A stretch of 33,570 bases of DNA. It comes from Acidimicrobiales bacterium (GTDB taxonomy: Bacteria; Actinomycetota; Acidimicrobiia; Acidimicrobiales; VFJN01). Where the stretch lies: NCBI GenBank assembly GCA_035316325.1, contig DATHJB010000186.1, positions 1 through 33,570 on the forward strand, written 5' to 3'. Shown here in pieces: positions 1-7,687 of the stretch. The notes under the pieces were generated by a model. That model worked only from the letters and a program-made list of their open reading frames with translations. It had not been told where the DNA came from and did no database searches. The translations under genes were made by a program, and so were the position numbers. How positions within the stretch are numbered: the first letter of the stretch is position 1; the number at the start of each line of letters is the position of its first letter.

Positions 1-783
1 CACCAGATCCTCTACGTGGGCCACGAGAAGCACGACTTCCAGCCGGGCCTGGGCGACGACCTGTCGACCGGGTCAGTGGGCCGGGACGACTACCTCGAGA
101 CGCTGTGGCTCCAGGGCAGCACCCAGTGGGACGGGCTGGCCCACTTCCGGCACCCCGAGCACGGCAACTACAACGGCGTCGCCGACGCCGACATCCACGG
201 CGAGGAGGGCGCCCGGCTGGGCGTCGACCGCTGGGCCGAGCGGGGCGTCGTGGGGCGCGCCGTGCTGGCCGACGTGGCCCGCTGGCGCGCCGCGAAGGGC
301 CGACCGCTCGACCCGACCGGCCACGACGTGATCACCGTCGCCGACCTGGCGTCGACGCTGGAGGCTCAGGGCACCGTGGTCGAGCCGGGCGACGTGCTGC
401 TGCTGCGCACCGGCTGGGTCGGCCACCTGATGGCCCAGGACGACGCCGAGCGCGAGCGCCTCATCGAGCCCCGCAACCAGGCCAACCCCGGGCTCGACAA
501 CCGCGAGGAGATGGCCGCCTACCTCTGGGACCTCCACCTCGCCGCGCTGGCCGCCGACAACCTGACCGTCGAGGCCTTCCCGACCGACGACCCGACCCTC
601 GCGTTCCAGCTCCACGCCCGGTTGCTGCCGCTGCTGGGCCTGCCGCTGGGCGAGCTGTGGGTGCTCGACCCGCTGGCCGACGCGTGCGCCGAGCGCGGCG
701 ACCACGCCTTCCTGCTGGTGTCAGTGCCGCTGCACGTGCGCGGTGGCCTCGGCTCGCCCGCCCAGGCGGTGGCGATCACGTGA
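1..783 (+). CDS. Cyclase-family metal-dependent hydrolase (kynurenine formamidase-like), 5' partial
   Basis: The reading frame is open from base 1, so the true start lies upstream of the window; 260 residues are visible. It resembles the cyclase family (PF04199), metal-dependent hydrolases that open amide or lactone bonds, as in N-formylkynurenine or isatin hydrolysis. The metal-site region reads STQWDGLAHF near base 118-150, corresponding to the family HxGTHxDxxxH motif with Gln where the second His often sits. It is followed by a segment (VEPGDVLLLRTGW, about 379-420) typical of the family's central sheet. The stop overlaps the GTG start of the following SDR by 4 bp (GTGA), so the two are translationally coupled and probably act on the same substrate. 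The family is fairly sure; the substrate is unknown. Confidence 0.85.
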   Translation, partial: HQILYVGHEKHDFQPGLGDDLSTGSVGRDDYLETLWLQGSTQWDGLAHFRHPEHGNYNGVADADIHGEEGARLGVDRWAERGVVGRAVLADVARWRAAKGRPLDPTGHDVITVADLASTLEAQGTVVEPGDVLLLRTGWVGHLMAQDDAERERLIEPRNQANPGLDNREEMAAYLWDLHLAALAADNLTVEAFPTDDPTLAFQLHARLLPLLGLPLGELWVLDPLADACAERGDHAFLLVSVPLHVRGGLGSPAQAVAIT

Positions 784-1607
784 GCACTCCCACGGCGGGG
801 GGCGCGGTGGCCGGCAGAGCGGCCATCGTCACGGGCGCGGCCCGGGGCATCGGGCTGGCGACCGCACGCCGGCTGGGCCGGGAGGGCGCGTCGGTCCTGA
901 TGGTCGACATCGACGGCGACGCGCTGGCCGAGGTCGAGGCCGCTCTGGCGGGCGAGGGGCACCGGGTGGTGGCGGTGGCGGCCGACGTCGCCGACCCCGA
1001 TGCCACAGCCGGGTTCGTCACCGCCGCCGTCGACGCGTTCGGGCGGCTCGACATCCTGGTGAACAACGCCGCCGCGCTCGACCCGGCGACGCTGGGCCGC
1101 GACAGCGACGTGGTCGACGTGCCGTTCGAGGTGTGGCACCGCACGTTCGACGTGAACCTCTTCGGGCCGATGGTGGCCTGCCGCCACGCCCTGCCGCACC
1201 TGATCGCGTCGAAGGGCGCGATCGTCAACATCTCCACGATCGGCGCCCTGCGGGGTCGCTGGAACCAGGTGGCCTACGGCGTCTCGAAGGCGGGGCTCAA
1301 CGCCCTCACCGAGTACGTGGCCACCACCTACGGCCGCAGCGACGTGCGCTGCAACGCCGTGGCGCCCGGCCTGGTGCTCACCGAGAACGCCGAGCGCGAC
1401 CTGTCGCCGCAGTACCTGGCCGACTCGGCCGCCGACCGGCTCGTCGCCCGGCCCGGCCGCCCCGACGACATCGCCGACGCGGTGCTGTTCCTGGCCTCCG
1501 ACCAGTCGTCGTACATCACCGGCCAGGTGCTGGTGGTCGACGGCGGCACCATCAACCACGTCCCCGGCTACGCGACCCACGCGCCGGGCGCCCGGCTCGA
1601 CGGCTGA
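780..1607 (+). CDS. Short-chain dehydrogenase/reductase (SDR), classical type
   Basis: This is a 275-residue NAD(P)-dependent oxidoreductase of the classical SDR family, likely a cytosolic alcohol/ketone dehydrogenase. The cofactor motif TGAARGIG is at residues 18-25 and NNAA at about 95-98. The catalytic set is Ser152 (NISTIG) with Tyr166-x-x-x-Lys170 (YGVSK). The C-terminal end has the usual ITGQVLVVDGG sheet. An acidic residue after the second strand (VDID) favours NAD(H) over NADP(H). The GTG start at 780 is chosen because it overlaps the upstream stop as GTGA; no other start gives a full Rossmann fold. Substrate unknown; coupling to the cyclase suggests it oxidises or reduces a carbonyl in the same pathway. 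Confidence 0.92.
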   Translation: MSTPTAGGAVAGRAAIVTGAARGIGLATARRLGREGASVLMVDIDGDALAEVEAALAGEGHRVVAVAADVADPDATAGFVTAAVDAFGRLDILVNNAAALDPATLGRDSDVVDVPFEVWHRTFDVNLFGPMVACRHALPHLIASKGAIVNISTIGALRGRWNQVAYGVSKAGLNALTEYVATTYGRSDVRCNAVAPGLVLTENAERDLSPQYLADSAADRLVARPGRPDDIADAVLFLASDQSSYITGQVLVVDGGTINHVPGYATHAPGARLDG

Positions 1608-1652
1608 CACATGTCCAGTCCTCGCCGGGAAGAACGCCGCACAAGACAACAA

Positions 1653-1666
1653 AGCAACCGCTTGAT
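1653..1666. promoter_or_regulatory. Candidate TetR-type operator upstream of the first substrate-binding protein
   Basis: The 14-mer AGCAACCGCTTGAT is an imperfect inverted repeat (CAAC/CTTG arms around CG). It differs at one defined position from the published KstR2-type consensus AnCAAGnnCTTGnT. It lies 22 bp before the ATG at 1688 in the only AT-richer patch of this intergenic space. Which regulator would bind is unknown, and a chance match is possible. Confidence 0.3.
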
Positions 1667-1687
1667 CAACGCACTGCAGGAGGGGCA

Positions 1688-3328
1688 ATGACGACAAGGT
1701 TCCGAACGACAGCTCGGGTCGTCGCCGTGATCACAGCGCTGGCGCTCATCGCCGGCGCCTGTGGGGACGACGACACCGATACCGGATCCGGCGGATCGGG
1801 CAACGGGGGGAGCGACACCTCCGGTGCCGAGCCGCTCAGCTCCGGCTTCGTCAACGGGGGCGACGACGCCGGCGGCGACCCCGTCGCGGGCGGGTCGCTC
1901 ACGATGGGGGTGTTCTCCGAGGCGCTGAGCCTCGACCCCGTGTTGTCGGCGGGGACCGGCTACGCCGGCGGCACGGAGATGGCGGCCATCTTCGACGTGC
2001 TCATCCGCTACGACCCGGTGGCCGACGAGTACGTGCCGCAGATGGCGGAGTCGCTGACCGCGAACGACGACAACACCGTGTGGACGCTCGAGCTGCGACC
2101 CGACGTGACGTTCTCGGACGGGACTCCGCTCGACGCCGAGGTGGTGAAGACCAGCCTCGACCGGCAGGCCGCCGAGGGCCGCAGCGCCTTCCTCATCAAC
2201 GACAACGTCGACTCGATCGAGGTCACGGGGCCGCTCACCGTCGAGTTCACGCTCAACAAGGAGTGGGCGGGCTTCCCGTACGTGCTGGCCTTCCACCCCG
2301 GGATGATCACCCACCCCGACTCGGCCGCGGCCGGCGAGGAGTACGGCAAGTCGCCCATCGGCGCCGGGCCCTACACCGTCGAGAAGTACGCACCGGGCGA
2401 GGAGATCGTCCTGCAGGCCCGCGACGACTACTGGGCCGGCAAGCCGAACATCGACACGCTCACCTTCAAGTACCTGGCCGGGGCCGAGGCCAACCTCGAC
2501 GCCCTGAACTCGGGCACCTTCCAGGTGGCGCTGCTCGGCGAGCCGCAGGTGTCGACCAAGGCCATCGACGACGGCATGGCCGGCTGGCTGCGCGTCAACT
2601 ACAGCGGCGGCGTGTCGATCCTGAACGTCGGCGACACGGCCCGGCCCACGTCGGAGCTGAAGGTGCGCCAGGCGATCGCCTCCGCCACCGACCCCGAGGT
2701 GCTCAACCAGCGCACGTGGGGCGGCAAGGGTGTCGCCAGCTCGTCGCTGTACGGCGAGGGCTCGCGGTGGTTCGCCGACGTGGAGGGCGTCCCGTACGAC
2801 CCCGACAAGGCCCGCGAGCTGGTCGAGGAGGCCAAGAGCGAGGGCTGGGACGGCAAGGTGGAGATCGTGGCCAGCGCCACGCCTCCCTGGAACAACGCCG
2901 GCCTGGCGTTGCAGGCGCTGCTCGAGGACGTCGGCTTCGAGGTGGAGCTCACCCAGCCGGCCACCGTCGGCGACCAGCTCCGGACGGTGAACGTCGACCG
3001 GAACTACGACATGTCGCCCACGGGCTACGCCCTCGACGAGTCGGAGCCCTACGTCGAGCTCAGCAAGAAGTTCGGCAGCACCGCGGTGCAGAACACCGCC
3101 CAGTACAAGAGCGACGAGATGGACGCCCTGCTCACCGAGCTGGCCGCCGCCGACACCCCGGAGGCGACCAAGGAGGTCATCGGCAGGGTGCAGGAGCTCA
3201 TCAACACGGACGTGCCCGGCATCGTCTGGTCGCACAACCCCGAGCTGCTGGCGTGGGTGGACAGCGTGCACAACGTGCACCCCACCGTGAACGCCATGCT
3301 GCTGTTCAACGAGGCCTGGGTGGACTGA
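1688..3328 (+). CDS. ABC transporter substrate-binding lipoprotein, family 5 (Dpp/Opp type)
   Basis: This 546-residue extracytoplasmic solute receptor has a basic N-terminus, a hydrophobic stretch (residues about 11-24) and a lipobox ending at Cys25 (AGAC). An acidic Gly/Ser linker follows. The mature part has family SBP_bac_5 hallmarks: LDP after the first strand, the MAESL segment, the TFSDGTPLDAEVV stretch and GAGPYTVEKY. The start ATG at 1688 follows a strong Shine-Dalgarno sequence (AGGAGGGG, 1678-1685). No permease or ATPase follows; the next genes are on the other strand behind a terminator. It either feeds the importer at 11108-15097 or is an orphan receptor. It is a clear relative of the lipoprotein at 9434. 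Confidence 0.93.
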   Translation: MTTRFRTTARVVAVITALALIAGACGDDDTDTGSGGSGNGGSDTSGAEPLSSGFVNGGDDAGGDPVAGGSLTMGVFSEALSLDPVLSAGTGYAGGTEMAAIFDVLIRYDPVADEYVPQMAESLTANDDNTVWTLELRPDVTFSDGTPLDAEVVKTSLDRQAAEGRSAFLINDNVDSIEVTGPLTVEFTLNKEWAGFPYVLAFHPGMITHPDSAAAGEEYGKSPIGAGPYTVEKYAPGEEIVLQARDDYWAGKPNIDTLTFKYLAGAEANLDALNSGTFQVALLGEPQVSTKAIDDGMAGWLRVNYSGGVSILNVGDTARPTSELKVRQAIASATDPEVLNQRTWGGKGVASSSLYGEGSRWFADVEGVPYDPDKARELVEEAKSEGWDGKVEIVASATPPWNNAGLALQALLEDVGFEVELTQPATVGDQLRTVNVDRNYDMSPTGYALDESEPYVELSKKFGSTAVQNTAQYKSDEMDALLTELAAADTPEATKEVIGRVQELINTDVPGIVWSHNPELLAWVDSVHNVHPTVNAMLLFNEAWVD

Positions 3329-3344
3329 CGGCCTGACGGACTGA

Positions 3345-3379
3345 CTGCGCACTCCCGCCGTTCAGGCGGGGGTGCGCAG
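3345..3379. terminator. Bidirectional hairpin terminator between convergent genes
   Basis: A 15-bp stem (CTGCGCACTCCCGCC at 3345-3359 with GGCGGGGGTGCGCAG at 3365-3379, one G-T wobble) encloses a 5-base loop. It sits between the convergent stops at 3328 and 3362. The loop holds the stop codon of the minus-strand gene and the right arm encodes its last residues. There is no clear T-tract, as is common in high-GC actinobacteria. Confidence 0.75.
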
Positions 3380-4240
3380 GAGGTCGATCCGGCAGGGGCC
3401 CGTGCCGCTGCCGGTCGGGCAGCGGATCTCGGGCCACGGGTGCCCGAGCCGCTCGGTCGGCATCAGCCAGTGCATCAGCCCGACGTGCGCCCGGTAGAGG
3501 GGTACGTCGTCGTGGCCCACCTGCACGGGGGCCCACGGGGCGATGGCGGGGAGCGGGTCGCCGGCGTCGAGGATCTGGCGGGTGCAGGTGCCGCAGGGGT
3601 CCTGCACGAAGGTCACCCGGTCGGGGTGCTCGTCGATCCGCACCCGCGCGAAGTTGGCGGTCAGCACCGTGGCCCACTCCCGCACCCGGTCCTCGAAGGG
3701 CAGGGGCAGGTCGCGGGCCATCCACACCAGCAGCGTCTCGTCGGCCAGCTGCCGGAGGCAGGCCTCGAGGCCCTCCCGGCCCGCCACCTCGTGCAGCGCC
3801 GACCAGATCGCCGACACCGTGTCGCGGTGGGCGTCGTGGAGGCGCAGGAAGCTGCCCTCGATCCGCCGGTAGAGGGCCAGCGCCGCGGCGGCGTCGGTGG
3901 TGTCGGAGGCGCTGGCCTCGACGGCCTCGCCGTGGCGGGCGGTCACGACGGCCTCGTCGCCGGCGGTCACCCCGTTGTGGGCGGCGATCCGCCAGGCCTC
4001 GGTGGTGGCCAGCGCCTGCAGGCGGTCGACGGCGCCCGGGTCCACGGCGGCCGCCGCGGCGAGCGCCGCCAGGCTGCCGGCCTCCCAGCGGGCGAAGCCC
4101 CGCAGGCCGCCCCGGAAGCGGCGCTCCACGGCGTCGTAGGTCGCCCGGGCGGCCGCGGGTCCGTCGGCCAGGGCGTCGGCCATCTCCTGCTCGGGCGTCC
4201 GGGCCAGCCGGTCCAGCTCGTCACGGGTGAAGTGGGTCAT
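3362..4240 (-). CDS. Conserved hypothetical protein with Cys-rich C-terminus
   Basis: This 292-residue soluble protein is one I do not recognise as a named family. The N-terminal two thirds are helical and Ala/Glu-rich (about residues 1-190). The C-terminal third contains DPCGTC (a CxxC pair), then a His-containing stretch (YRAHVGLMHW) and two further cysteines (EIRCPTG and GPCRIDLL) just before the end. Four Cys plus His residues could form a metal site, which is inference. The ATG at 4240 overlaps the stop of the MFS exporter by 4 bp (ATGA), so it is the coupled distal gene of that operon. It might assist or regulate export, or modify the exported compound. There are no signal peptide or membrane segments. 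Confidence 0.8.
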   Translation of the reverse strand: MTHFTRDELDRLARTPEQEMADALADGPAAARATYDAVERRFRGGLRGFARWEAGSLAALAAAAAVDPGAVDRLQALATTEAWRIAAHNGVTAGDEAVVTARHGEAVEASASDTTDAAAALALYRRIEGSFLRLHDAHRDTVSAIWSALHEVAGREGLEACLRQLADETLLVWMARDLPLPFEDRVREWATVLTANFARVRIDEHPDRVTFVQDPCGTCTRQILDAGDPLPAIAPWAPVQVGHDDVPLYRAHVGLMHWLMPTERLGHPWPEIRCPTGSGTGPCRIDLLRTPA

Positions 4241-5760
4241 CGGGGGAGGTGCCTCCACACCAGCACGCCCACCACGACCGCGAGCACCAGCGGCAGCGCC
4301 GCGGCCAGCCGCAGGCTCTCGACGAACGCCTGCTGGGCGTCGAGGGTCAGGGTGTGGGCCGCGCCCGCCGGCAGCCGGGCGGCGACGTCGAGGGCGTTGC
4401 CCAGCGAGCTGGCCGCGGTCGCCTGCTGGTCGGGCGGCAGGCCCGCGATCGCGCCCTGGATCGCGTGGCCGTAGTAGGCGCTCGACCAGCTGCCCAGCAG
4501 CGCCACGCCCACGGCGCCGCCCAGCTCGCGGGTGCTGTTGTTGGTGGCCGACGCCGCGCCCGGCCGGTCGGCGGGCACCGTCGACATCACCGCGGCGGTC
4601 AGCGGTGAGATCACCAGCGCCAGGCCGGTCAGCAACACCACCATGCTCGCCAGCAGCAGGGCGAACGGCGAGTCGGAGCGCAGCGGCAGGAGCAGCGCCA
4701 TCGCCAGCGCCACCAGGCCCATCCCCGCGCCGGCCGTGCGGTGGGCGCCCCAGCGCCGCACCAGGCGGGGGGTGAACGCGGAGACGACGACCAGCGTCGC
4801 TCCCGAGGGCAGGAACCGCAGCGCCGTCGACAGCGGGCTGTACCCGGCCACCAGCTGGAAGTGCTGGGCGAGCAGGAACGTCGACCCGAACAGCGCCAGG
4901 AACGCCGTGGTCATCCCGGCGGTGCCGGTGCTGAACGCCGGGTTCCGGAACAGGCGCACGTCGAGCATGGGCGCCGGGTGGCGCAGCTCCCACCGCACGA
5001 ACAGGACGCCCGCGGTCAGCGCCGCGGCGAAGATCGCGAGCGTGGTCGGCGCGGTCCACCCGGCGTCGGGGCCGATCACCAGCCCGTAGACGAAGCCGGT
5101 GAGGGCGACGATCGACAGGCCCGCCCCGACCGGGTCGAGCGCGGTGCCGTGCGGGTCGCGCGAGCGGGGGACCAGCCACACCGACCCCAGGAGCGCCAGC
5201 GCGCCGATCGGCAGGTTCATCAGGAACACCGCCGGGAACGAGTGGTCCTCCAGCAGGAAGCCGGAGCCCAGCGGGCCGATCGTGCCGGCCACCCCGGTGA
5301 CGCCGGCCCAGGCGGCGATGGCCTTCGGGCGCTCGTGGGTCGGGAACACGCCCACGAGGATCGACAGCGTCGAGGGCATGATCAGCGCCGCGGCCAGGCC
5401 CATCGCGCCCCGGCAGGCGATGACGTGCCAGGCCTCGGACGACAGGCTCGCCACGCCGGCGGCCAGCGCGAACAGGACGAGGCCCAGCTGGAAGGTGCCC
5501 TTGCGGCCGTAGCGGTCGCCGAGGGTGCCGCAGGAGAACAGCAGCCCGGCGAACACCAGCGAGTAGGCGGCCACGATCCACTGCAGCTGGGCGCTGCTGG
5601 CGTCCAGCTCCCGCGCCAGCGTGGGCAGGGCGACGTTGAGGCTGGAGCTGTTGACGATGATCAGCAGCATCGCCAGGCACAGCACCACCAGCGTCGCCCA
5701 CCGCCGCCGGTGGACCTCGTCGGCCCTCTCGTCCTCCGACTCGTCGACCCCCGCCGTCAC
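4237..5760 (-). CDS. MFS multidrug exporter, DHA2 family (EmrB/QacA-like, 14 TM)
   Basis: This 507-residue polytopic membrane protein is probably a proton-driven drug or metabolite exporter. After a charged N-terminus, TM1 begins at about residue 22 (TLVVLCLAMLLIIVNSSSLNVALPTL, interrupted here by no charge). The motif A loop LGDRYGRKG lies between TM2 and TM3, and a motif C-like Gly/Pro-rich TM5 (GVTGVAGTIGPLGSGFLL) marks it as an antiporter. The length and 14 predicted hydrophobic segments fit DHA2. The start is GTG at 5760; a TAGGCT box six bases upstream suggests a leaderless mRNA. It overlaps the following hypothetical gene by 4 bp. The substrate cannot be predicted. Confidence 0.92.
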   Translation of the reverse strand: MTAGVDESEDERADEVHRRRWATLVVLCLAMLLIIVNSSSLNVALPTLARELDASSAQLQWIVAAYSLVFAGLLFSCGTLGDRYGRKGTFQLGLVLFALAAGVASLSSEAWHVIACRGAMGLAAALIMPSTLSILVGVFPTHERPKAIAAWAGVTGVAGTIGPLGSGFLLEDHSFPAVFLMNLPIGALALLGSVWLVPRSRDPHGTALDPVGAGLSIVALTGFVYGLVIGPDAGWTAPTTLAIFAAALTAGVLFVRWELRHPAPMLDVRLFRNPAFSTGTAGMTTAFLALFGSTFLLAQHFQLVAGYSPLSTALRFLPSGATLVVVSAFTPRLVRRWGAHRTAGAGMGLVALAMALLLPLRSDSPFALLLASMVVLLTGLALVISPLTAAVMSTVPADRPGAASATNNSTRELGGAVGVALLGSWSSAYYGHAIQGAIAGLPPDQQATAASSLGNALDVAARLPAGAAHTLTLDAQQAFVESLRLAAALPLVLAVVVGVLVWRHLPR

Positions 5761-5766
5761 CCACTC

Positions 5767-5772
5767 AGCCTA
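5767..5772 (-). promoter_or_regulatory. Candidate -10 box for a leaderless MFS transcript
   Basis: On the minus strand TAGGCT lies 6 nt before the GTG start at 5760, matching the TANNNT box that precedes leaderless genes in actinobacteria. The same 25-bp gap holds AGCAAGCGCT just upstream, a half-site similar to the one at 1653. The -35 region is poor. Confidence 0.4.
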
Positions 5773-5785
5773 GCGCTTGCTTGTG

Positions 5786-6724
5786 TCAGCGGAAGGCGGG
5801 GAGGACCTCGGTGGCGAAGAGGCGGGCGGGGATGCGGGTGTCGCGGCCGAAGAGCTCCATCACGAAGTGGCGGCAGCCCAGGGCGATGTGGCGCTCGATG
5901 GCGGCGATCACCTGGTCCGGCGTGCCCCAGATGCCGTGGCGCTCCAGCCCGGCGCCGACCTCGGGCCCGTAGAGCCGGGCCGCCTTGGCCAGCGCCTCCC
6001 GGGCGGTGTCCTCGTCGGCGGCCAGCACGACGTTGCACTGCTGCGACACGGTGATCTCGTCGGGGTCGCGGCCCACCGCGGCGCAGTGCCGTCGCAGCAC
6101 CTCGATCTTGTGCCCCAGCTCGCCCTGGGTGGTGGAGGTGTTGTTCCAGATGTCGGCGTGCTCGGCCGCCACCCGCAGCAGGAGCCGCTCGCCGGAGCCG
6201 CCCACCAGCAGCGGTAGCCGCCGCGGCGGCTTCGGCTGGCACCAGGCGTCGTCGGCCTGCACCCAGCGGCCGGAGAACGTCACCCGCTCCTCGGTCCACA
6301 GACGCCGCAGCAGCACCGCGGTCTCGGCCAGTGCCTCCATGCGCTCGGGCACCGACGGGAACGGCAGCCCGTAGGCGGCGAACTCCCGCTCCGCCCACCC
6401 CGAGCCCAGCCCGACGACCACCCGCCCGCCGGCGACGGCGTCGACGGTGGCGGCCTGCTTGGCCAGCACGGCGGCGGGTCGGAACCCGGGCGGGGTGACC
6501 AGCGTGCCCAGCTCCACCCGGGAGGTGACGGCGGCCACCGCGCCCAGCAGCGTCCACGCCTCGAGGATGTCGAGCTGCGGGGCCGGGACGCCCTGCAGGT
6601 GGTCGCACACCCACAGCGAGTCGAAGCCGAGCGCCTCGAGCTCGACCGCGGCGTCGTGCGCCTCGGCCCACGTCCGCTTGATCTGGGGGAGCGTCACCCC
6701 GAAGTGCACCGGTGCCCGCGGCAT
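5786..6724 (-). CDS. LLM-class F420-dependent oxidoreductase
   Basis: This 312-residue luciferase-like (bacterial luciferase/F420 family) TIM-barrel oxidoreductase probably transfers hydride between cofactor F420 and an organic substrate. Typical features are HFGVTLPQ at the N-terminus and LEALGFDSLWVCDHL near residues 28-43. Others are the strand ELGTLVTPPGFRPAAVLAKQ (about residues 75-94), GRVVVGLGSGWAEREF and a central PLLVGGSGERLL. The ATG at 6724 is chosen over a longer 5' extension because the extension is low-complexity and Arg-rich. A TAGCCT box lies 8 nt upstream, consistent with leaderless expression. It is divergent from a TetR gene, which may regulate it. FMN use is the alternative to F420 in this superfamily. 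Confidence 0.9.
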   Translation of the reverse strand: MPRAPVHFGVTLPQIKRTWAEAHDAAVELEALGFDSLWVCDHLQGVPAPQLDILEAWTLLGAVAAVTSRVELGTLVTPPGFRPAAVLAKQAATVDAVAGGRVVVGLGSGWAEREFAAYGLPFPSVPERMEALAETAVLLRRLWTEERVTFSGRWVQADDAWCQPKPPRRLPLLVGGSGERLLLRVAAEHADIWNNTSTTQGELGHKIEVLRRHCAAVGRDPDEITVSQQCNVVLAADEDTAREALAKAARLYGPEVGAGLERHGIWGTPDQVIAAIERHIALGCRHFVMELFGRDTRIPARLFATEVLPAFR

Positions 6725-6732
6725 GGGCCGGC

Positions 6733-6738
6733 AGGCTA
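6733..6738 (-). promoter_or_regulatory. Candidate -10 box, leaderless LLM oxidoreductase gene
   Basis: TAGCCT on the minus strand is separated by 8 nt from the ATG at 6724, with no Shine-Dalgarno sequence in between. This fits a leaderless start and supports the chosen initiation codon. Confidence 0.4.
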
Positions 6739-6773
6739 GATCAGATCGTCGTCGCCTGGGATACGGCGTTCCG

Positions 6774-6801
6774 TTGGCAGAAAGCGCTGATCTCCTACAC
6801 T
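6774..6801 (+). promoter_or_regulatory. Sigma70-like promoter for the TetR gene at 6837
   Basis: TTGGCA (6774-6779) and TACACT (6796-6801) are separated by 16 bp. The expected transcript start near 6808 leaves a leader of about 29 nt carrying AGGGGAG (6825-6831) five bases before the ATG. AGCGCT just upstream of the -10 is palindromic and could be an operator. Confidence 0.5.
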
Positions 6802-6836
6802 GCGCCGAACCGCGCGGACGACACAGGGGAGCGATC

Positions 6837-7559
6837 ATGGTGAAGCAGGGTCGGAGCCGAGCGACGCCGAAGCCGAGCTTCAGCGAGCTCCCGAGCGAGG
6901 GCGAGCGGGCTCCTCGGGCGAGTCGGGCGCTGGTGGAGCGGACGATCGACCGGACGGTGGCGGGGCGCTACGCCGCCGCCCAGCAGGAGGTCGACAAGCT
7001 GGTCGAGGCCACCTACCGGGTGATCGAGCGGGCCGGCAGCGTCAACCCGAAGATCCGCGAGATCCTCACCGAGGCCGGCGTGTCGACGCAGGTCTTCTAC
7101 CGGCACTTCCAGTCGAAGGACGAGCTGATGCTGGTGCTCCTCGATGACGGGAGGCGCCGTCTCGCCGCCTACCTCGAGCACCAGATGAGCAAGGCGAAGG
7201 ACCCGCTGGAGGAGGTGCGGGCCTGGGTGGAGGGCACGCTGAACCAGGCGCGCGATCCGAAGGCCGCCGCCCGTACCCGGCCGTTCGCCCGCAGCCTGGG
7301 GCACCTGCAGGAGCAGTACCCGGGTGAGCACCGCGAGTCGGTCGAGCTGCTCGAGAGCCTGCTGCGGGGGGCGATCGAGCGGGCGGTGGAGGCCGGCCAG
7401 GCCACGTCGGCGAACCCGGCCTACGACGCCACGCTGGTGTACCTGACCACCCACGGCCTGATGGACCGGCACCTGCGGGAGCTGACGACGCCCTCGAAGG
7501 CCGAGATCCAGCGGGTGGCCACCTTCGCGCTGCGGGGCATCGGCGCCGACCCCGGCTGA
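6837..7559 (+). CDS. TetR/AcrR-family transcriptional regulator
   Basis: This 240-residue DNA-binding regulator has an N-terminal extension of about 45 residues (Lys/Arg-rich) before the TetR domain. The helix-turn-helix lies around residues 60-100, with IREILTEAGVSTQVFYRHFQSKDELML as recognition helix and following Tyr-His-Phe signature (VSTQVFYRHF). The C-terminal ligand-binding half is helical and family-variable. The ATG at 6837 is preceded by AGGGGAG at good spacing and a promoter at 6774-6801. It is divergent from the LLM oxidoreductase and lies directly upstream of the large catabolic operon, so it could control either. The ligand is unknown. Confidence 0.92.
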   Translation: MVKQGRSRATPKPSFSELPSEGERAPRASRALVERTIDRTVAGRYAAAQQEVDKLVEATYRVIERAGSVNPKIREILTEAGVSTQVFYRHFQSKDELMLVLLDDGRRRLAAYLEHQMSKAKDPLEEVRAWVEGTLNQARDPKAAARTRPFARSLGHLQEQYPGEHRESVELLESLLRGAIERAVEAGQATSANPAYDATLVYLTTHGLMDRHLRELTTPSKAEIQRVATFALRGIGADPG

Positions 7560-7568
7560 CCCGACCCC

Positions 7569-7594
7569 GCCCGGGAGGCACCCTCCGAGCGGGC
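7569..7594 (+). terminator. Candidate hairpin terminator after the TetR gene
   Basis: GCCCGGGAGG (7569-7578) pairs with CCTCC (7582-7586) and CGGGC (7590-7594) around a CAC loop, leaving a 3-nt bulge. It begins 10 bp after the TetR stop codon and precedes the next promoter. There is no T-tract. Confidence 0.45.
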
Positions 7595-7607
7595 ATCGCT
7601 ACAACGC

Positions 7608-7636
7608 TTGCACGGGCCGAACCAATGGTTTAGGTT
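7608..7636 (+). promoter_or_regulatory. Sigma70-like promoter for the amidohydrolase/ABC operon
   Basis: TTGCAC (7608-7613) and TAGGTT (7631-7636) have an ideal 17-bp spacer. The predicted start near 7643 leaves a leader of about 45 nt. The leader carries an inverted repeat (CGTTC, 7647-7651, and GAACG, 7657-7661) that may be an operator, and then AGGGGGG (7675-7681) before the GTG at 7688. CAACGCTTG spanning the -35 resembles the half-sites at 1653 and 5771. Confidence 0.55.
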
Positions 7637-7687
7637 GCCGAAACAGCGTTCTGCGGGAACGAAGCGAGTGCGACAGGGGGGACGCAG

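Noticed and set aside
105..5764. Very long overlapping reading frames on the opposite strand or other frames (for example 105-1607 before the SDR, 743-3328 before the lipoprotein, 3362-5764 covering exporter and hypothetical)
   Set aside because: They are Arg/Ala/Gly/Pro-rich, lack domains and arise from GC-rich codon bias (few stops in off frames). Real genes with clear motifs occupy the other frames.
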